Shown: in pieces, positions 43,906-53,083 of the stretch
Layout: each line of letters opens with the position of its first letter
Numbering within the stretch: the stretch's first letter is position 1
Assembly: GCA_963663285.2 (NCBI GenBank)
Contig: CAXXNI010000002.1
Coordinates: 1,612,001 to 1,676,000, forward strand
Length of the DNA: 64,000 nt
Direction of reading: 5' to 3'
Origin: CAXXOK01 sp963663285
GTDB lineage: Bacteria > Bacillota > Clostridia > Christensenellales > Aristaeellaceae
Program-made: the position numbers and the translations under genes
Notes under the pieces: generated by a model
The model's input: the letters and a program-made list of their open reading frames with translations, nothing else
Told to the model about the DNA's origin: nothing
Database searches by the model: none

Positions 43906-44753
43906 AACGGGTGTTGATTGCAGGGGCTAACAGCTATATCGGCACGCAGCTTGCCGTATGGCTGTCCCGTACTCCCAGCCAGTTTTCCGTGCAAGCCGTC
44001 AGCGTGCGCGGCGATGCGTGGAAAACTTTGGATTTTTCTGCGTTTGACACAGTTGTGCTGGTCGCGGGCATTGCACACCAAAAAGAGACGCCGCAAAACG
44101 AGGTGTTGTACGATGCCGTCAATCACAAACTTGCCGTTTTGGTAGCGGAAACCGCAAAAGCAGCCGGGGTAAAGCAGTTTATCTTTTTTAGCTCCATGAG
44201 TGTGTATGGGCTTACGACCGGGCATATTACACAGGCAACACAGCCTGCGCCGGACACCGCTTACGGGCGTAGCAAGCTGGCTGCGGAAAAAGCCCTCGCA
44301 CCGCTTTCGGCCGATTCGTTCCGCATTGCCGTACTTAGGCCGCCGATGATCTACGGTCCGGGCTGTCGGGGCAATTACCCCCGTCTATCGGCGTTGGTAC
44401 AAAAGCTTCCGCTGTTTCCCCGGGTCGTAAACCAGCGCAGCATGCTGTATATCGACACCCTGTGCGACTTTTTACAAACGCTGATCACGCAGCAGGCAGG
44501 CGGCCTGTATTTCCCCCAAAACCGCTATTATATAACAACCTGTGAACTGGCAGAACAAATTGCGTTGGCGCATGGGAAGCATATCAAGCAGATTCGCGGC
44601 TTCGGGTGGCTGCTTACGCTTCTCAGCCGCAGGGGCGGTACCATCGGCAAAGTGTTTGGCTCCCTCACCTACGATCAAGCCATGAGCAATGCTTACCGCC
44701 CGGCACAGGAACCTGCTTTTGCCGAAACCATCCGCGTAACGGAGGCGGGCTGA
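43902..44753 (+). CDS. NAD-dependent epimerase/dehydratase (extended SDR)
   Basis: Protein of 283 residues. GANSYIG nucleotide loop, SSMSVYG and catalytic YGRSK (about 123-127), RPPMIYGPGCRGN. It resembles UDP-sugar 4-epimerase/reductases found with PglC-type transferases, which may modify the lipid-linked first sugar. Both ends overlap neighbouring genes (ATGA, TGATG). Confidence 0.85.
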   Translation: MKRVLIAGANSYIGTQLAVWLSRTPSQFSVQAVSVRGDAWKTLDFSAFDTVVLVAGIAHQKETPQNEVLYDAVNHKLAVLVAETAKAAGVKQFIFFSSMSVYGLTTGHITQATQPAPDTAYGRSKLAAEKALAPLSADSFRIAVLRPPMIYGPGCRGNYPRLSALVQKLPLFPRVVNQRSMLYIDTLCDFLQTLITQQAGGLYFPQNRYYITTCELAEQIALAHGKHIKQIRGFGWLLTLLSRRGGTIGKVFGSLTYDQAMSNAYRPAQEPAFAETIRVTEAG

Positions 44754-45877
44754 TGAAAAAAAAGGTACTCTTTGTTGCTACGGTACTGCGTGGCCATATC
44801 CTCGTTTTCCACCTGCCGTATATGCAGTGGTTCCAACAGCAAGGCTACGAGGTGCATTGCTGCGCCCGTAATGACACAGGCGAGGAGAAACCGTTCGTGC
44901 CTTACTGCGATCAGTATATTGATCTGCCGTTTGAGCGTAATCCCCTGCACGCGGGAAACCGCAAAGTGTACCGGCAGTTGAAACAGTTAATGGATCAGGA
45001 AGAGTATGCCCTCATCCACTGCCATACGCCGGTGGGCGGTATGCTCACCCGTCTGGCGGCGCGCGGTACGCGCAGGCGCGGCACCCGTGTATTATATACA
45101 GCGCACGGATTCCATTTTTTCAAGGGCGCTTCACTGAAGAACTGGCTGCTGTATTATCCGGCGGAACGTTTTCTTGCCCGTTTTACCGATTTGTTGATCA
45201 CCATCAACCAAGAGGATTACGCCCACGCAACGCATTTCCCTGCCCGGCAGGCTGCGCTGGTGGAAGGCGTAGGGGTGGATTTATCCCGCTTCGAGCCGCT
45301 GGTAGACCGCATGTCCGTGCGTACATCGCTGGGTTTAAGCTTCAAGGATTCAATTGTGATTACCGTAGGCGAACATATTCCCCGAAAAAACCACGAAGTC
45401 TGTCTGCGCGCCATCGCCGCGATGCCCGGGATCACCCTGCTGTTTTGCGGCGTAGGAGAATTGGAAGCTGAACTTCGTTCGCTTGCGGACGAGCTTGGCG
45501 TTGCGGATCGGATACAGTTTTTAGGCTTCCGCCGGGACGTTGTTGCCCTGCTGGGCGCAGCGGACGTGTTTATGTTCCCCTCGTTGCAAGAAGGGCTTCC
45601 CGTATCGCTCATGGAGGCGATGGCGGCCGGTTTGCCGTGCGTTGTTTCCCGTGTTCGCGGCAACGCGGACTTGATCGATGAGGGCGAAGGCGGCTATTTA
45701 TATTCGCCTAATGATGTAGACGGCTTTGCCGATGCGCTTCGGCATTTGCTCACCGCTCCCCCAATGCGCGAAGCTATGGGACGGCATAACCGGCTTGCCA
45801 TTCAGCCGTATGGTCTTGAACAGGTGCGCAAACATATGGCCGATTTGTATTTAGCGCAGTTGAAGGAGGTACGCTGA
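44753..45877 (+). CDS. glycosyltransferase, GT4 family
   Basis: Protein of 374 residues, GT-B fold. N-terminal domain with LIHCHTPVGGMLTRLAAR and YTAHGFHFFKGA, C-terminal domain with VGEHIPRKNHEVCLRA, LLGAADVFMFPSLQEGLPVSLMEAMAAGLP (E-X7-E donor site). ATG 44753 overlaps the previous stop. Typical of capsule/exopolysaccharide rhamnosyl- or GalNAc-transferases; the sugar is unknown. Confidence 0.9.
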   Translation: MKKKVLFVATVLRGHILVFHLPYMQWFQQQGYEVHCCARNDTGEEKPFVPYCDQYIDLPFERNPLHAGNRKVYRQLKQLMDQEEYALIHCHTPVGGMLTRLAARGTRRRGTRVLYTAHGFHFFKGASLKNWLLYYPAERFLARFTDLLITINQEDYAHATHFPARQAALVEGVGVDLSRFEPLVDRMSVRTSLGLSFKDSIVITVGEHIPRKNHEVCLRAIAAMPGITLLFCGVGELEAELRSLADELGVADRIQFLGFRRDVVALLGAADVFMFPSLQEGLPVSLMEAMAAGLPCVVSRVRGNADLIDEGEGGYLYSPNDVDGFADALRHLLTAPPMREAMGRHNRLAIQPYGLEQVRKHMADLYLAQLKEVR

Positions 45878-47013
45878 TGCCTACCATCCTTTTTATCATG
45901 AAATATCCGCTCCATAAGCAGGAAAATCTGAAAGCCAAGTTCGACGGGCAGGTGACCGCCGCCCGCACCTTGGGCTGGGATGCCTACCTGATCGGCTGGG
46001 ATAAAGAAGGAATGTCGCTGATCGGCAAAGAGGGCGTGGTTCCCCTGCGCCGCAATCGATTGACAGCATTGCCCGGTTATGACCATACATTGATTTTTCA
46101 CGATCTCATGGCGGCCGTAACCGCAGCTTTCCGGCACATCCATGTGGATGTGCTTTATCTGCGTTATATGCCAACCTTCGCAGGCGCACTGCGCACGGTA
46201 AAGCAGCTGAAAGCGCAGGGCGGCAAGCTGGTTTTGGAATACCCCACTTATCCCAAAGAGGCGGAAAACAACCGTTTCTTTCTGCGGCGGCAGGTATTTC
46301 GCTATACCGATCACATTCTATCCAAAATCCACCCGATGGTGGATTTGTACACGCTCATCGGGCAGCCCTGCGATGGCACGCTGGATGGCCGCCCCGCTAT
46401 GAACATCGTCAACGGCGTGAACGTCGCCGCGCTTACACCGCATACACCCAACCCGCAAGACAATACCGTGCGCTTACTGGCATTAGCCAGCATGAGCGGT
46501 TGGCACGGGTACGACCGTATTTTGTATTCGCTGGCCGCTTACCATGGCGAAACTCCGGTTCACATTGATTTTGTCGGCGGGGATGGCGATGGTTCGCTCG
46601 CCAAATGGCAAGCGCTGGTACAGGAGTTGGGTGTGGACAACCGCGTTACTTTCCATGGGCCGTTATATGGCAAGGCGCTGGATGACAGGGTTGCCGCCTG
46701 TGATGTCGGCGTCGGCAGTCTGGGTATGTACCGCTATGGCATCACTCAGGGCATGACGCTGAAGCTTCGGGAATATCTTGCGCGCGGACTGCCGTTTATT
46801 TCCGCGGTGGATGACCCGGCTTTACCGGAAGACCCCGCCTTTGCACTGCGTGTACCCAACGACGATACCTCTATCGATATGCAGGCGGTCGTCACTTTTG
46901 CCCAACACGCCAAACAGGCGCCGGATGCAGCCGCGCGCATGCGCGCCTACGCGCAGCAAAACCTTTCCTGGGAAGGGGTATTGCGCGGTGTGCTGGAAAG
47001 GGTTGCGCCATGA
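45877..47013 (+). CDS. glycosyltransferase, GT-B type
   Basis: Protein of 378 residues. Less typical N-terminal domain (KAKFDGQVTAARTLGWDAYLIGWD), then LALASMSGWHGYDRILYSLAAY, VDFVGGDGDGS, VTFHGPLYGKALDDRVAACDVGVGSLGMYRYGI and a donor-site helix LKLREYLARGLPFIS. GT4-like. One-base overlap with the upstream gene and 4-bp overlap with the next. Confidence 0.83.
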   Translation: MPTILFIMKYPLHKQENLKAKFDGQVTAARTLGWDAYLIGWDKEGMSLIGKEGVVPLRRNRLTALPGYDHTLIFHDLMAAVTAAFRHIHVDVLYLRYMPTFAGALRTVKQLKAQGGKLVLEYPTYPKEAENNRFFLRRQVFRYTDHILSKIHPMVDLYTLIGQPCDGTLDGRPAMNIVNGVNVAALTPHTPNPQDNTVRLLALASMSGWHGYDRILYSLAAYHGETPVHIDFVGGDGDGSLAKWQALVQELGVDNRVTFHGPLYGKALDDRVAACDVGVGSLGMYRYGITQGMTLKLREYLARGLPFISAVDDPALPEDPAFALRVPNDDTSIDMQAVVTFAQHAKQAPDAAARMRAYAQQNLSWEGVLRGVLERVAP

Positions 47014-48242
47014 AAAACACTTTAGTATATTTCAGCTCCTGCGCGCTGGACAGCGCCGGTACGCCGGACCCGTTTATGCTGCAGGAACTGCCTTGGCTGC
47101 TGTCTCACTTTGACCGTGTCGTTATATGTAGCTACTATGGCGTAGCCGAGATTACCGATCCCCGCCCGCAAACAATACAGGTGGCTACGCCCGCACACGG
47201 CGCGTGGCGGGCACGGCTGCGCGCCCCCTTTAGCAGGCTGTTCTGGCAGGAGCTTTTACGGCTTGCGAAAGACCGGAAGTTAACGCCGGTAAACGCCCTG
47301 CGGCTCTTGCTGTTCACCCTGCGCGGCTATAAGCTGTATTATTGGACACGCGCTGTTTTACGTAAGGATGAGCACGTCACATTCTACTCTCTTTGGATGA
47401 GTTACGACGGCTTTGCCGCGGCGCTGTGCAAACGGAAACGGCCTGATGCACGTGCACTGGCGCGCGGACACGCGTTTGATATCGACCGTGCACGCGACCC
47501 GCTCAACCCTTATTATATGAAGCGCTTCATGGCCGGCACGCTGGACGGTGTTTATCCGATCAGCGAGGATGCCAAACGTAAACTGCTGGATTGTGTTCCC
47601 GTTCCGCAGGAAAAGCTGCATGTATTGGCGATGGGCTCCATTGGCGAAATGGCCGATACTCGTCTTGATCCACCACTGTATGATACGGGGGTTTTCCACA
47701 TTGTCAGCTGTTCTTCTGTGATCGCCATCAAGCAGCTGCCGTTGCTCATCGACGCGCTTGCGGCATGGCCGCAGGAATCCCGCGTTTCCTGGCTGCACAT
47801 CGGCGGCGGCGCAGAGGAAGCCGCTGTGCGTACGTATGCTACGCAGAAACTCGGCTCTCTCCCCCATGTGCAATGGGAAATCACAGGCAACGTACCGCGG
47901 GAGCAAGTCGCAGCGCTGTATGCATCTCGCCCCTTGGATGTTTTTGTCAATACCAGCCGCAGCGAAGGCGTTCCCGTATCCATTATGGAAGCCATGCGGG
48001 CAGGGTTGCCAGTTGTTGCGCCCCGCGTCGGAGGGATTCCGGAGATTGTCGATGATTCTTTCGGACGGCTCTACGATCCGCAAGGCGGTTTTTTAGCGGT
48101 ACGGGATGTGCTTTTAATTTTCTCCCGAATGCAGCGCGAAGATGCACTTGCCATGCGCAGCGCCGCGCAAACCTGCTGGAATCAACACTGGCGCAGCGAA
48201 GCCTTGCTGGAAACCCTGTTTCCGCAGGCGGTAAAGGAGTAA
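47010..48242 (+). CDS. glycosyltransferase, GT4 family
   Basis: Protein of 410 residues. The C-terminal GT-B half is clear: VSCSSVIAIKQLPLLIDALA, WLHIGGGAEEAAV, ITGNVPREQVAALYASRPLDVFVNTSRSEGVPVSIMEAMRAGLPVVAPRVGG (E-X7-E). N-terminal half with FYSLWMSYDGFAAALCKRKR and ARGHAFDIDR resembles amylovoran/colanic-type transferases. Acceptor and donor unknown. Tail-to-head with its neighbours. Confidence 0.88.
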   Translation: MKNTLVYFSSCALDSAGTPDPFMLQELPWLLSHFDRVVICSYYGVAEITDPRPQTIQVATPAHGAWRARLRAPFSRLFWQELLRLAKDRKLTPVNALRLLLFTLRGYKLYYWTRAVLRKDEHVTFYSLWMSYDGFAAALCKRKRPDARALARGHAFDIDRARDPLNPYYMKRFMAGTLDGVYPISEDAKRKLLDCVPVPQEKLHVLAMGSIGEMADTRLDPPLYDTGVFHIVSCSSVIAIKQLPLLIDALAAWPQESRVSWLHIGGGAEEAAVRTYATQKLGSLPHVQWEITGNVPREQVAALYASRPLDVFVNTSRSEGVPVSIMEAMRAGLPVVAPRVGGIPEIVDDSFGRLYDPQGGFLAVRDVLLIFSRMQREDALAMRSAAQTCWNQHWRSEALLETLFPQAVKE

Positions 48243-48245
48243 ACC

Positions 48246-49622
48246 ATGTCCATGAAAAGCGTGTTGCTCATCAGCTATTATTTTGCGCCGCAAAACGCCA
48301 TTGGCGCTGTACGGCCGACCAAGCTGGCTAAATACTTAACCCGGCTGGGGTACGAGGTAACCGTGTTGTGTGCCGTGCCTATCGAATCTCTGCGCGATCC
48401 GCTTTTACAGCGGGATCTGGACGGAATGACTAACGTTCACATGGTGGAAGAGAACAGCTTGTTTCGGATTTGGAAAACCCGCAGCACACCGCCGGAAAGC
48501 CCCAAAGTGCTGGAAAGCCGCGCCCGCCTCCCGGAAAAAGGCACGGATGATAAGCCCGCACAGCCAAGCCCAGCCGCAAAACCGCCGGTGCACAACAAAC
48601 CGGGTGCCGCAAAGACAACGACAAACTGGAAGCACACGCTGCTAAATACCCTTTATCTGTTTTTACATTACCGCGCAGACGCGAACTTTGCGCGTGCGGG
48701 CGTTCGCAAACTCTACGAGTTAGGAAAGCATTACGACGTAGTTCTTTCCACATACGGGCCATGGAGTACGCATACCATTGCCTGCAAAGCCAAGCAGGCG
48801 GGCATTGCCGAACGGTGGATCGCGGATTTTCGCGATGAGGTTACCGTGCCTTTTCGCTTTCAGAAAAGCCGCCTGAAGCGGTATATCCGCAAAGTACGGC
48901 TGAATGCCGACGCTATTACCGCCGTATCCGACGGATTTTTGCAAACCATGGGACTGGGTGCTTTCGGGCAGGTGGTTTCCAACGGATATGATTTGGAAGA
49001 TTTGGATGCGCTTTCACCCCATGCGCCTGATGCAAAAACGCTTTCCTTCGCCTACTGCGGCCAGCTGCAGGCGGGGCGGGATCTATACCCCGTATTTCAT
49101 GCCGTACAGGAATTGATACGCGAAGGCGCTTGCGATGCTAAACGTATCCGTTTCCATTACGCGGGCCGGCAGGGCGAAGTGTTCAAAACGCAGGCAGCGA
49201 AGTATGGACTTGGGTCTGCGGTGATAGACCACGGTATGCTGACCCGGTTGGATTCCTTGTCGTTGCAGCAAAACGCGGATGCACTTTTAGTCGCTATTTT
49301 CAACAACGCGGCACGTAAGGGCGTATTAACGGGGAAGTTGATGGAGTACCTCATGGCAGGCCGTCCGGTATTTTGCTGTGTCAACGGCACAACACCCGGC
49401 AGCAGCGCACGCGAGTTGATTGATCAGGTCGGGGTTGGTTATTGCTACGAGCAGGCTAACGCTGCCACAGACGCTCCAAAGCTGAAAGCCTATATTCGCG
49501 CCTTGTATGACGCGCGCTTTTCCGGCTGCCCCACTCCGTTTGCTCCCAACCCAAAGGCTTTAGCTCAATACGAATATACCCAGCTGGCGGAACAGTTTTC
49601 CGCCCTTATCCAGAGCGTATAA
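48246..49622 (+). CDS. glycosyltransferase, GT4 family, with Pro/Ala/Lys-rich insertion
   Basis: Protein of 458 residues. N-terminal YYFAPQNAIGAVRPTKLAKYL is typical of WbuB-like transferases. A low-complexity Pro/Ala/Lys stretch (about 85-130, with KPAQPSPAAKPP) interrupts the N-terminal domain. After that YGPWSTHTIACKAKQ, WIADFRDEV, FAYCGQLQAGRDL and KLMEYLMAGRPVF follow. The insertion is absent from most relatives I know of. Donor and acceptor unknown. Confidence 0.85.
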   Translation: MSMKSVLLISYYFAPQNAIGAVRPTKLAKYLTRLGYEVTVLCAVPIESLRDPLLQRDLDGMTNVHMVEENSLFRIWKTRSTPPESPKVLESRARLPEKGTDDKPAQPSPAAKPPVHNKPGAAKTTTNWKHTLLNTLYLFLHYRADANFARAGVRKLYELGKHYDVVLSTYGPWSTHTIACKAKQAGIAERWIADFRDEVTVPFRFQKSRLKRYIRKVRLNADAITAVSDGFLQTMGLGAFGQVVSNGYDLEDLDALSPHAPDAKTLSFAYCGQLQAGRDLYPVFHAVQELIREGACDAKRIRFHYAGRQGEVFKTQAAKYGLGSAVIDHGMLTRLDSLSLQQNADALLVAIFNNAARKGVLTGKLMEYLMAGRPVFCCVNGTTPGSSARELIDQVGVGYCYEQANAATDAPKLKAYIRALYDARFSGCPTPFAPNPKALAQYEYTQLAEQFSALIQSV

Positions 49623-49657
49623 CCATCGCTTTGGCGCAATGCAAGGAGGGCACACGC

Positions 49658-50737
49658 ATGAAAATTGTAACCGTTGTCGGCGCAAGACCGCAGTTTATCA
49701 AGGCTGCGGCGATGTCTCGCGTGCTGCGCAAACATCACACCGAAATATTGGTACATACCGGGCAGCACCATGACCCTATGATGAGCGACGTCTTTTTTAA
49801 CGAGCTGCATATTCCCAAGCCTGATCACAATCTGGGCATTGCAGGCGGCTCCCACGCACAAATGACCGCCCGTATACTCACCGCCCTTGAAGAAGTGTTT
49901 CTGCTGGAAGGCCCGGATGCGGTGCTGGTATATGGCGATACCAACTCCACCCTTGCCGCGGCACTTACGGCGGTCAAGATGCACATTCCCGTACTGCACG
50001 TGGAAGCCGGCAACCGTTTGGGCAGCATGGCGAATCCGGAGGAGATTAACCGCATTCTGACCGATCACGCCTCCACATTGCTTTTTGCCTGCGTTCCCAG
50101 CGCGATGGATGCGCTGGCGCGGGAGAACCTGCTGGAGCGCTCCCATCTGGTGGGTGATCCGATGCTGGATGCGTTTTTGTACTATCGTAATTTAAACGAC
50201 GGGAAGACTCCCGAAACGCTGCCCGGGCTGGACGGCATAACCGTGCGCACCCCGGAAACCTACTACTACCTTACCTGTCACCGAGAGGAAAACACGCATT
50301 CCGATGCAGCCTTAGCAGAAATCCTGACCGCCATGGAAAGTTTGCCCCATCCCACACTCTATCCCGTACATCCGCGCAACCGGGACGCCGCCCTGCGCCT
50401 AAAGGATTCGCTGGCCTTGCAAAAGGTAAAGTTGCTGGCACCGATTGGGTATCTGGAATCTATTGCGTTGACCGCCAATGCCGTACGCATCGTAACCGAT
50501 TCAGGCGGCGTACAGCGGGAGGCTTTCTTTGCGGGCATACCATGCGTAACTGTGTTTCCCTTTGCCGTATGGCCGGAAACCATGGTGGGCGGCTGTAACG
50601 TACTTGCCAAGCCGGAAAAGAGCGATATTCTGGCAAAGCTATCCGTTCAGCCGGTATGGCCTGAAGAGGAGCAGCCCTTTGGCGACGGGCACGCGTGCGA
50701 AAAAATCGTCGCGCTGCTGCCGGAAAACTTCCTATAA
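49658..50737 (+). CDS. wecB: UDP-N-acetylglucosamine 2-epimerase
   Basis: Protein of 359 residues, non-hydrolysing 2-epimerase family. VGARPQFIKAA, HTGQHHDPMM, YGDTNSTLAA, HVEAGNR, NPEEINR and CHREENTHSD carry the catalytic residues; SDSGGVQREAF-like TDSGGVQREAFFAGIPCV closes. The EAGNR motif is also seen in the CapG/FnlC branch, so the substrate may be UDP-GlcNAc or a 6-deoxy derivative made by the CapE encoded at 29.9 kb. ATG follows AAGGAGGGCACACGC. Last gene of the operon. Confidence 0.92.
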   Translation: MKIVTVVGARPQFIKAAAMSRVLRKHHTEILVHTGQHHDPMMSDVFFNELHIPKPDHNLGIAGGSHAQMTARILTALEEVFLLEGPDAVLVYGDTNSTLAAALTAVKMHIPVLHVEAGNRLGSMANPEEINRILTDHASTLLFACVPSAMDALARENLLERSHLVGDPMLDAFLYYRNLNDGKTPETLPGLDGITVRTPETYYYLTCHREENTHSDAALAEILTAMESLPHPTLYPVHPRNRDAALRLKDSLALQKVKLLAPIGYLESIALTANAVRIVTDSGGVQREAFFAGIPCVTVFPFAVWPETMVGGCNVLAKPEKSDILAKLSVQPVWPEEEQPFGDGHACEKIVALLPENFL

Positions 50738-50902
50738 GCGCATTGGGCGCAGTGATATCTTGTTATTAGCGACCTTCATATATCTCTTTCTGATAATTAA
50801 ATGCTTGCTACACAACGGTCACAAGGTATGTTCATCCCGTATTCAACCGGTTTGCATACGAATGAATAGAACCACGATGGCGGCGTAGTAAAAAACCCGA
50901 TT
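50738..50902. other. intergenic stretch after wecB
   Basis: About 165 bases without a supported ORF, promoter or RNA, leading into the terminator. Confidence 0.5.
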
Positions 50903-50957
50903 CCTGTTAAAAGCGCTTTCTCTGTTTGTCAGTGCGGCGCTTTTGACAGGCTTTTTA
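50903..50957 (+). terminator. intrinsic terminator of the polysaccharide operon
   Basis: CCTGTTAAAAGCGC (50903-50916) pairs with GCGCTTTTGACAGG (50937-50950), one G-U pair, 20-base loop, then CTTTTTATT. Confidence 0.8.
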
Positions 50958-51156
50958 TTCCCCTGTCCGCTTCAGGAAGTTTAAACAGCAATCGTGCTGA
51001 GAGCATGCAAAATCACCCTGTTGTCAAGCACCATCGCTTTCATTACGCTGGCACCTGCATTACCCGCAAGGGGGTGCTCTTACCAAAGCCGCGTTTCATG
51101 CATCGCTGTAATAACTGCGAAATGCGTACCTGCCAAACTAACGAACCGCGTCGTAG

Positions 51157-51180
51157 ACGTTGCAACACAACGTTTGCAAC
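51157..51180 (+). repeat. short direct repeat upstream of the his promoter
   Basis: ACGTTGCAAC (51157-51166) is followed by AACGTTTGCAAC (51169-51180), two near-identical copies 50-70 bp upstream of the his -35 box. The stretch 50958-51200 holds no supported gene. Confidence 0.4.
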
Positions 51181-51200
51181 ATATATTTGTCCCATCCACA

Positions 51201-51257
51201 TTAGTCAAGTATTACGTTACCGTATTACTTGACTAAAGCGTCAATCTATGCTATCCT
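51201..51257 (+). promoter_or_regulatory. his operon promoter overlapping a 36-bp inverted repeat (probable operator)
   Basis: TTAGTCAAGTA (51201-51211) is perfectly repeated in reverse as TACTTGACTAA (51226-51236); after one mismatch TACG/CGTA continues the symmetry around a four-base centre. The -35 box TTGACT (51229-51234) lies inside the right arm; TATCCT (51252-51257) follows at 17 bp. A second small palindrome GCATCC-G-GGATGC (51267-51279) covers the likely start point. No T-run follows, so this is not a terminator. Confidence 0.7.
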
Positions 51258-51338
51258 CTTTCCGTGGCATCCGGGATGCACATATGGTATACTGATTTCA
51301 CCGTATGGAATACCCACCGGAAGGACCAAGGAGGAACG

Positions 51339-52460
51339 ATGGAACAACGCAGCGAATCACGGCGCGAGCAGTTAACAGGACGCCTGCGCAATCTTTATGA
51401 GAACCTCGGCTATGCGCGCTACTCCATGCGCCGGTTTGAGGAATATGCTCTTTATCTAGAGAATAAGAACTTTCTGAAAAGCGAAAGTTTGCTCACCTTT
51501 ACCAATCCGGATGGAAAGCTGATGGCACTCAAGCCGGATATAACGCTTTCCATTGTGAAACACGCACGCAAGGAGCGCGCCGGGCTTGAGAAGGTATATT
51601 ATCAGGAGAGCGTATACCGCCTTGCCCCCACCGCAAAAGAATTTACAGAGATTGACCAGATGGGCGTAGAAGCCATGGGCGTTGTAGACCGCTACGCTGT
51701 AAGCGAAGTGATGCGTATGGCAGTGGAAAGCCTGCGAGCCGTTGGCGATGCGTATGTGCTGGACATCAGCCACATGGGCTTTGCCGCCGGGCTGATGGAT
51801 GCAGCCGGATTAACAACTGAGCAGCAGGAGCGCTTGTTCACCTTTATCCGCCAAAAGAACGAGCATGAGCTGGCCGCCGCTGTACAACAAGAGGGCATCG
51901 ATCCTTATTATGCACAGCGTATTGCCCAGTTGGCCAGCCTTTCCGGCTCTTTTTCGCGCACGCTTACCCGCGCCCGTGATATTGCTGCCGCGCCGGAGAT
52001 GACGCAGGCGCTGGACGAGCTGGATACGTTGTATCAGTTATTGACTGCTTTGGGGCTGGGCGATTGTCTGCGGCTGGATTTTTCCATGCTCAACGATCAG
52101 GATTACTACAACGGTATCGTTTTTCAGGGGTATGTACAGGGCGCACCGCGCGTGGTGCTCTCCGGCGGCCGGTACGATAAGCTTATGCGCAGGTTTGGCA
52201 AAGAAGGCGACGGCTTTGGGTTTGCTATCTATTTGGACGAGCTGACCCGCGTACTGGCCGATAAACGCGATTGGGATGCGGATGTGCTGGCACTGTACAA
52301 AGAGGAGGACGATCCCGCAGACGTGAACGCCGCGGTGTTTGCATTGGCGCAACAAGGTCTTCGCGTACTGGCGGTAACCAGCCGCCCGGCGGACTTCAGC
52401 GCGGCTAAAACCATGGCATTTGACGGCCGAACTTTTCAGGAGGTGCCAAAATCATGTTAA
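51339..52460 (+). CDS. hisZ: ATP phosphoribosyltransferase regulatory subunit
   Basis: Protein of 373 residues, a histidyl-tRNA-synthetase paralogue without aminoacylation function that activates short-form HisG. LYENLGYARYSMRRFEEYALYLENK, MALKPDITLSIVKHA, KVYYQESVYRL and VVLSGGRYDKLMRRFG match class-II-synthetase motifs 2 and 3. ATG follows AAGGAGGAACG. First gene of the his operon; its last 7 bases overlap hisG. Confidence 0.95.
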   Translation: MEQRSESRREQLTGRLRNLYENLGYARYSMRRFEEYALYLENKNFLKSESLLTFTNPDGKLMALKPDITLSIVKHARKERAGLEKVYYQESVYRLAPTAKEFTEIDQMGVEAMGVVDRYAVSEVMRMAVESLRAVGDAYVLDISHMGFAAGLMDAAGLTTEQQERLFTFIRQKNEHELAAAVQQEGIDPYYAQRIAQLASLSGSFSRTLTRARDIAAAPEMTQALDELDTLYQLLTALGLGDCLRLDFSMLNDQDYYNGIVFQGYVQGAPRVVLSGGRYDKLMRRFGKEGDGFGFAIYLDELTRVLADKRDWDADVLALYKEEDDPADVNAAVFALAQQGLRVLAVTSRPADFSAAKTMAFDGRTFQEVPKSC

Positions 52461-53083
52461 ATATTGCGCTTCCCAAGGGACGGTTAGGCGATAAGGTTTA
52501 TAAACTATTCAGCAAATGCGGTTACGATTGCTCCGCAATGGAGCAGGATGACCGCCGTCTGGTCTTGCGGGACGAAGGCGGCCAGGTGCAGTACCTGCTG
52601 GTCAAGCCCAGTGACGTACCCATCTATGTGGAGCACGGCGCGGCGGATGTGGGCGTCGTCGGCAAGGATGTGCTGCTGGAAGGCGGCAACGATGTATACG
52701 AGCTGCTTGACCTGGGTTTTGGCGTATGCCGTATGTGCGTGGCCGCGCCGGTCGGCTTCCGCGAGGATTACAGCGCTCCGCTGACCGTAGCAACCAAGTA
52801 CCCCAGCATCGCCAAACAGTACTATTCCGGTAAAAGCCGCGATATAGAGGTCATCAAGCTCAACGGCTCCATCGAGCTTGCGCCGATATTGGGGCTGTCC
52901 GATGTGATTGTTGATATTGTCGAAACCGGGACGACGCTGAAACAAAACAATCTGGAAGTGACCGAAACCATCTTGCCCATCAGCGCGAGGCTGATCGCCA
53001 ATAAAGCCGCCATGAAGTTTAAAGCGGACGAAATCGGCGCGCTGGTGGATGCGCTGAAGGCCAGGCAGGAGGCGAAAGCATGA
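52454..53083 (+). CDS. hisG: ATP phosphoribosyltransferase, short form
   Basis: Protein of 209 residues catalysing the first step of histidine synthesis (ATP + PRPP). ALPKGRLGDKVYKLF, VEHGAADVGVVGKDVLLE and the PRPP loop DIVETGTTLKQNNLE are typical. It lacks the C-terminal regulatory domain of long HisG, which explains the presence of hisZ. Confidence 0.97.
   Translation: MLNIALPKGRLGDKVYKLFSKCGYDCSAMEQDDRRLVLRDEGGQVQYLLVKPSDVPIYVEHGAADVGVVGKDVLLEGGNDVYELLDLGFGVCRMCVAAPVGFREDYSAPLTVATKYPSIAKQYYSGKSRDIEVIKLNGSIELAPILGLSDVIVDIVETGTTLKQNNLEVTETILPISARLIANKAAMKFKADEIGALVDALKARQEAKA

Noticed and set aside
50997..51003. CTGAGAG, reminiscent of the TPP riboswitch core
   Set aside because: The rest of the THI-box (GAACCTGAT, GCGNAGGGA) is absent and the downstream genes are for histidine synthesis.
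50994..51236. 80-codon ORF upstream of hisZ as a his leader peptide
   Set aside because: It has no His run, no ribosome binding site, and crosses the promoter/inverted repeat.
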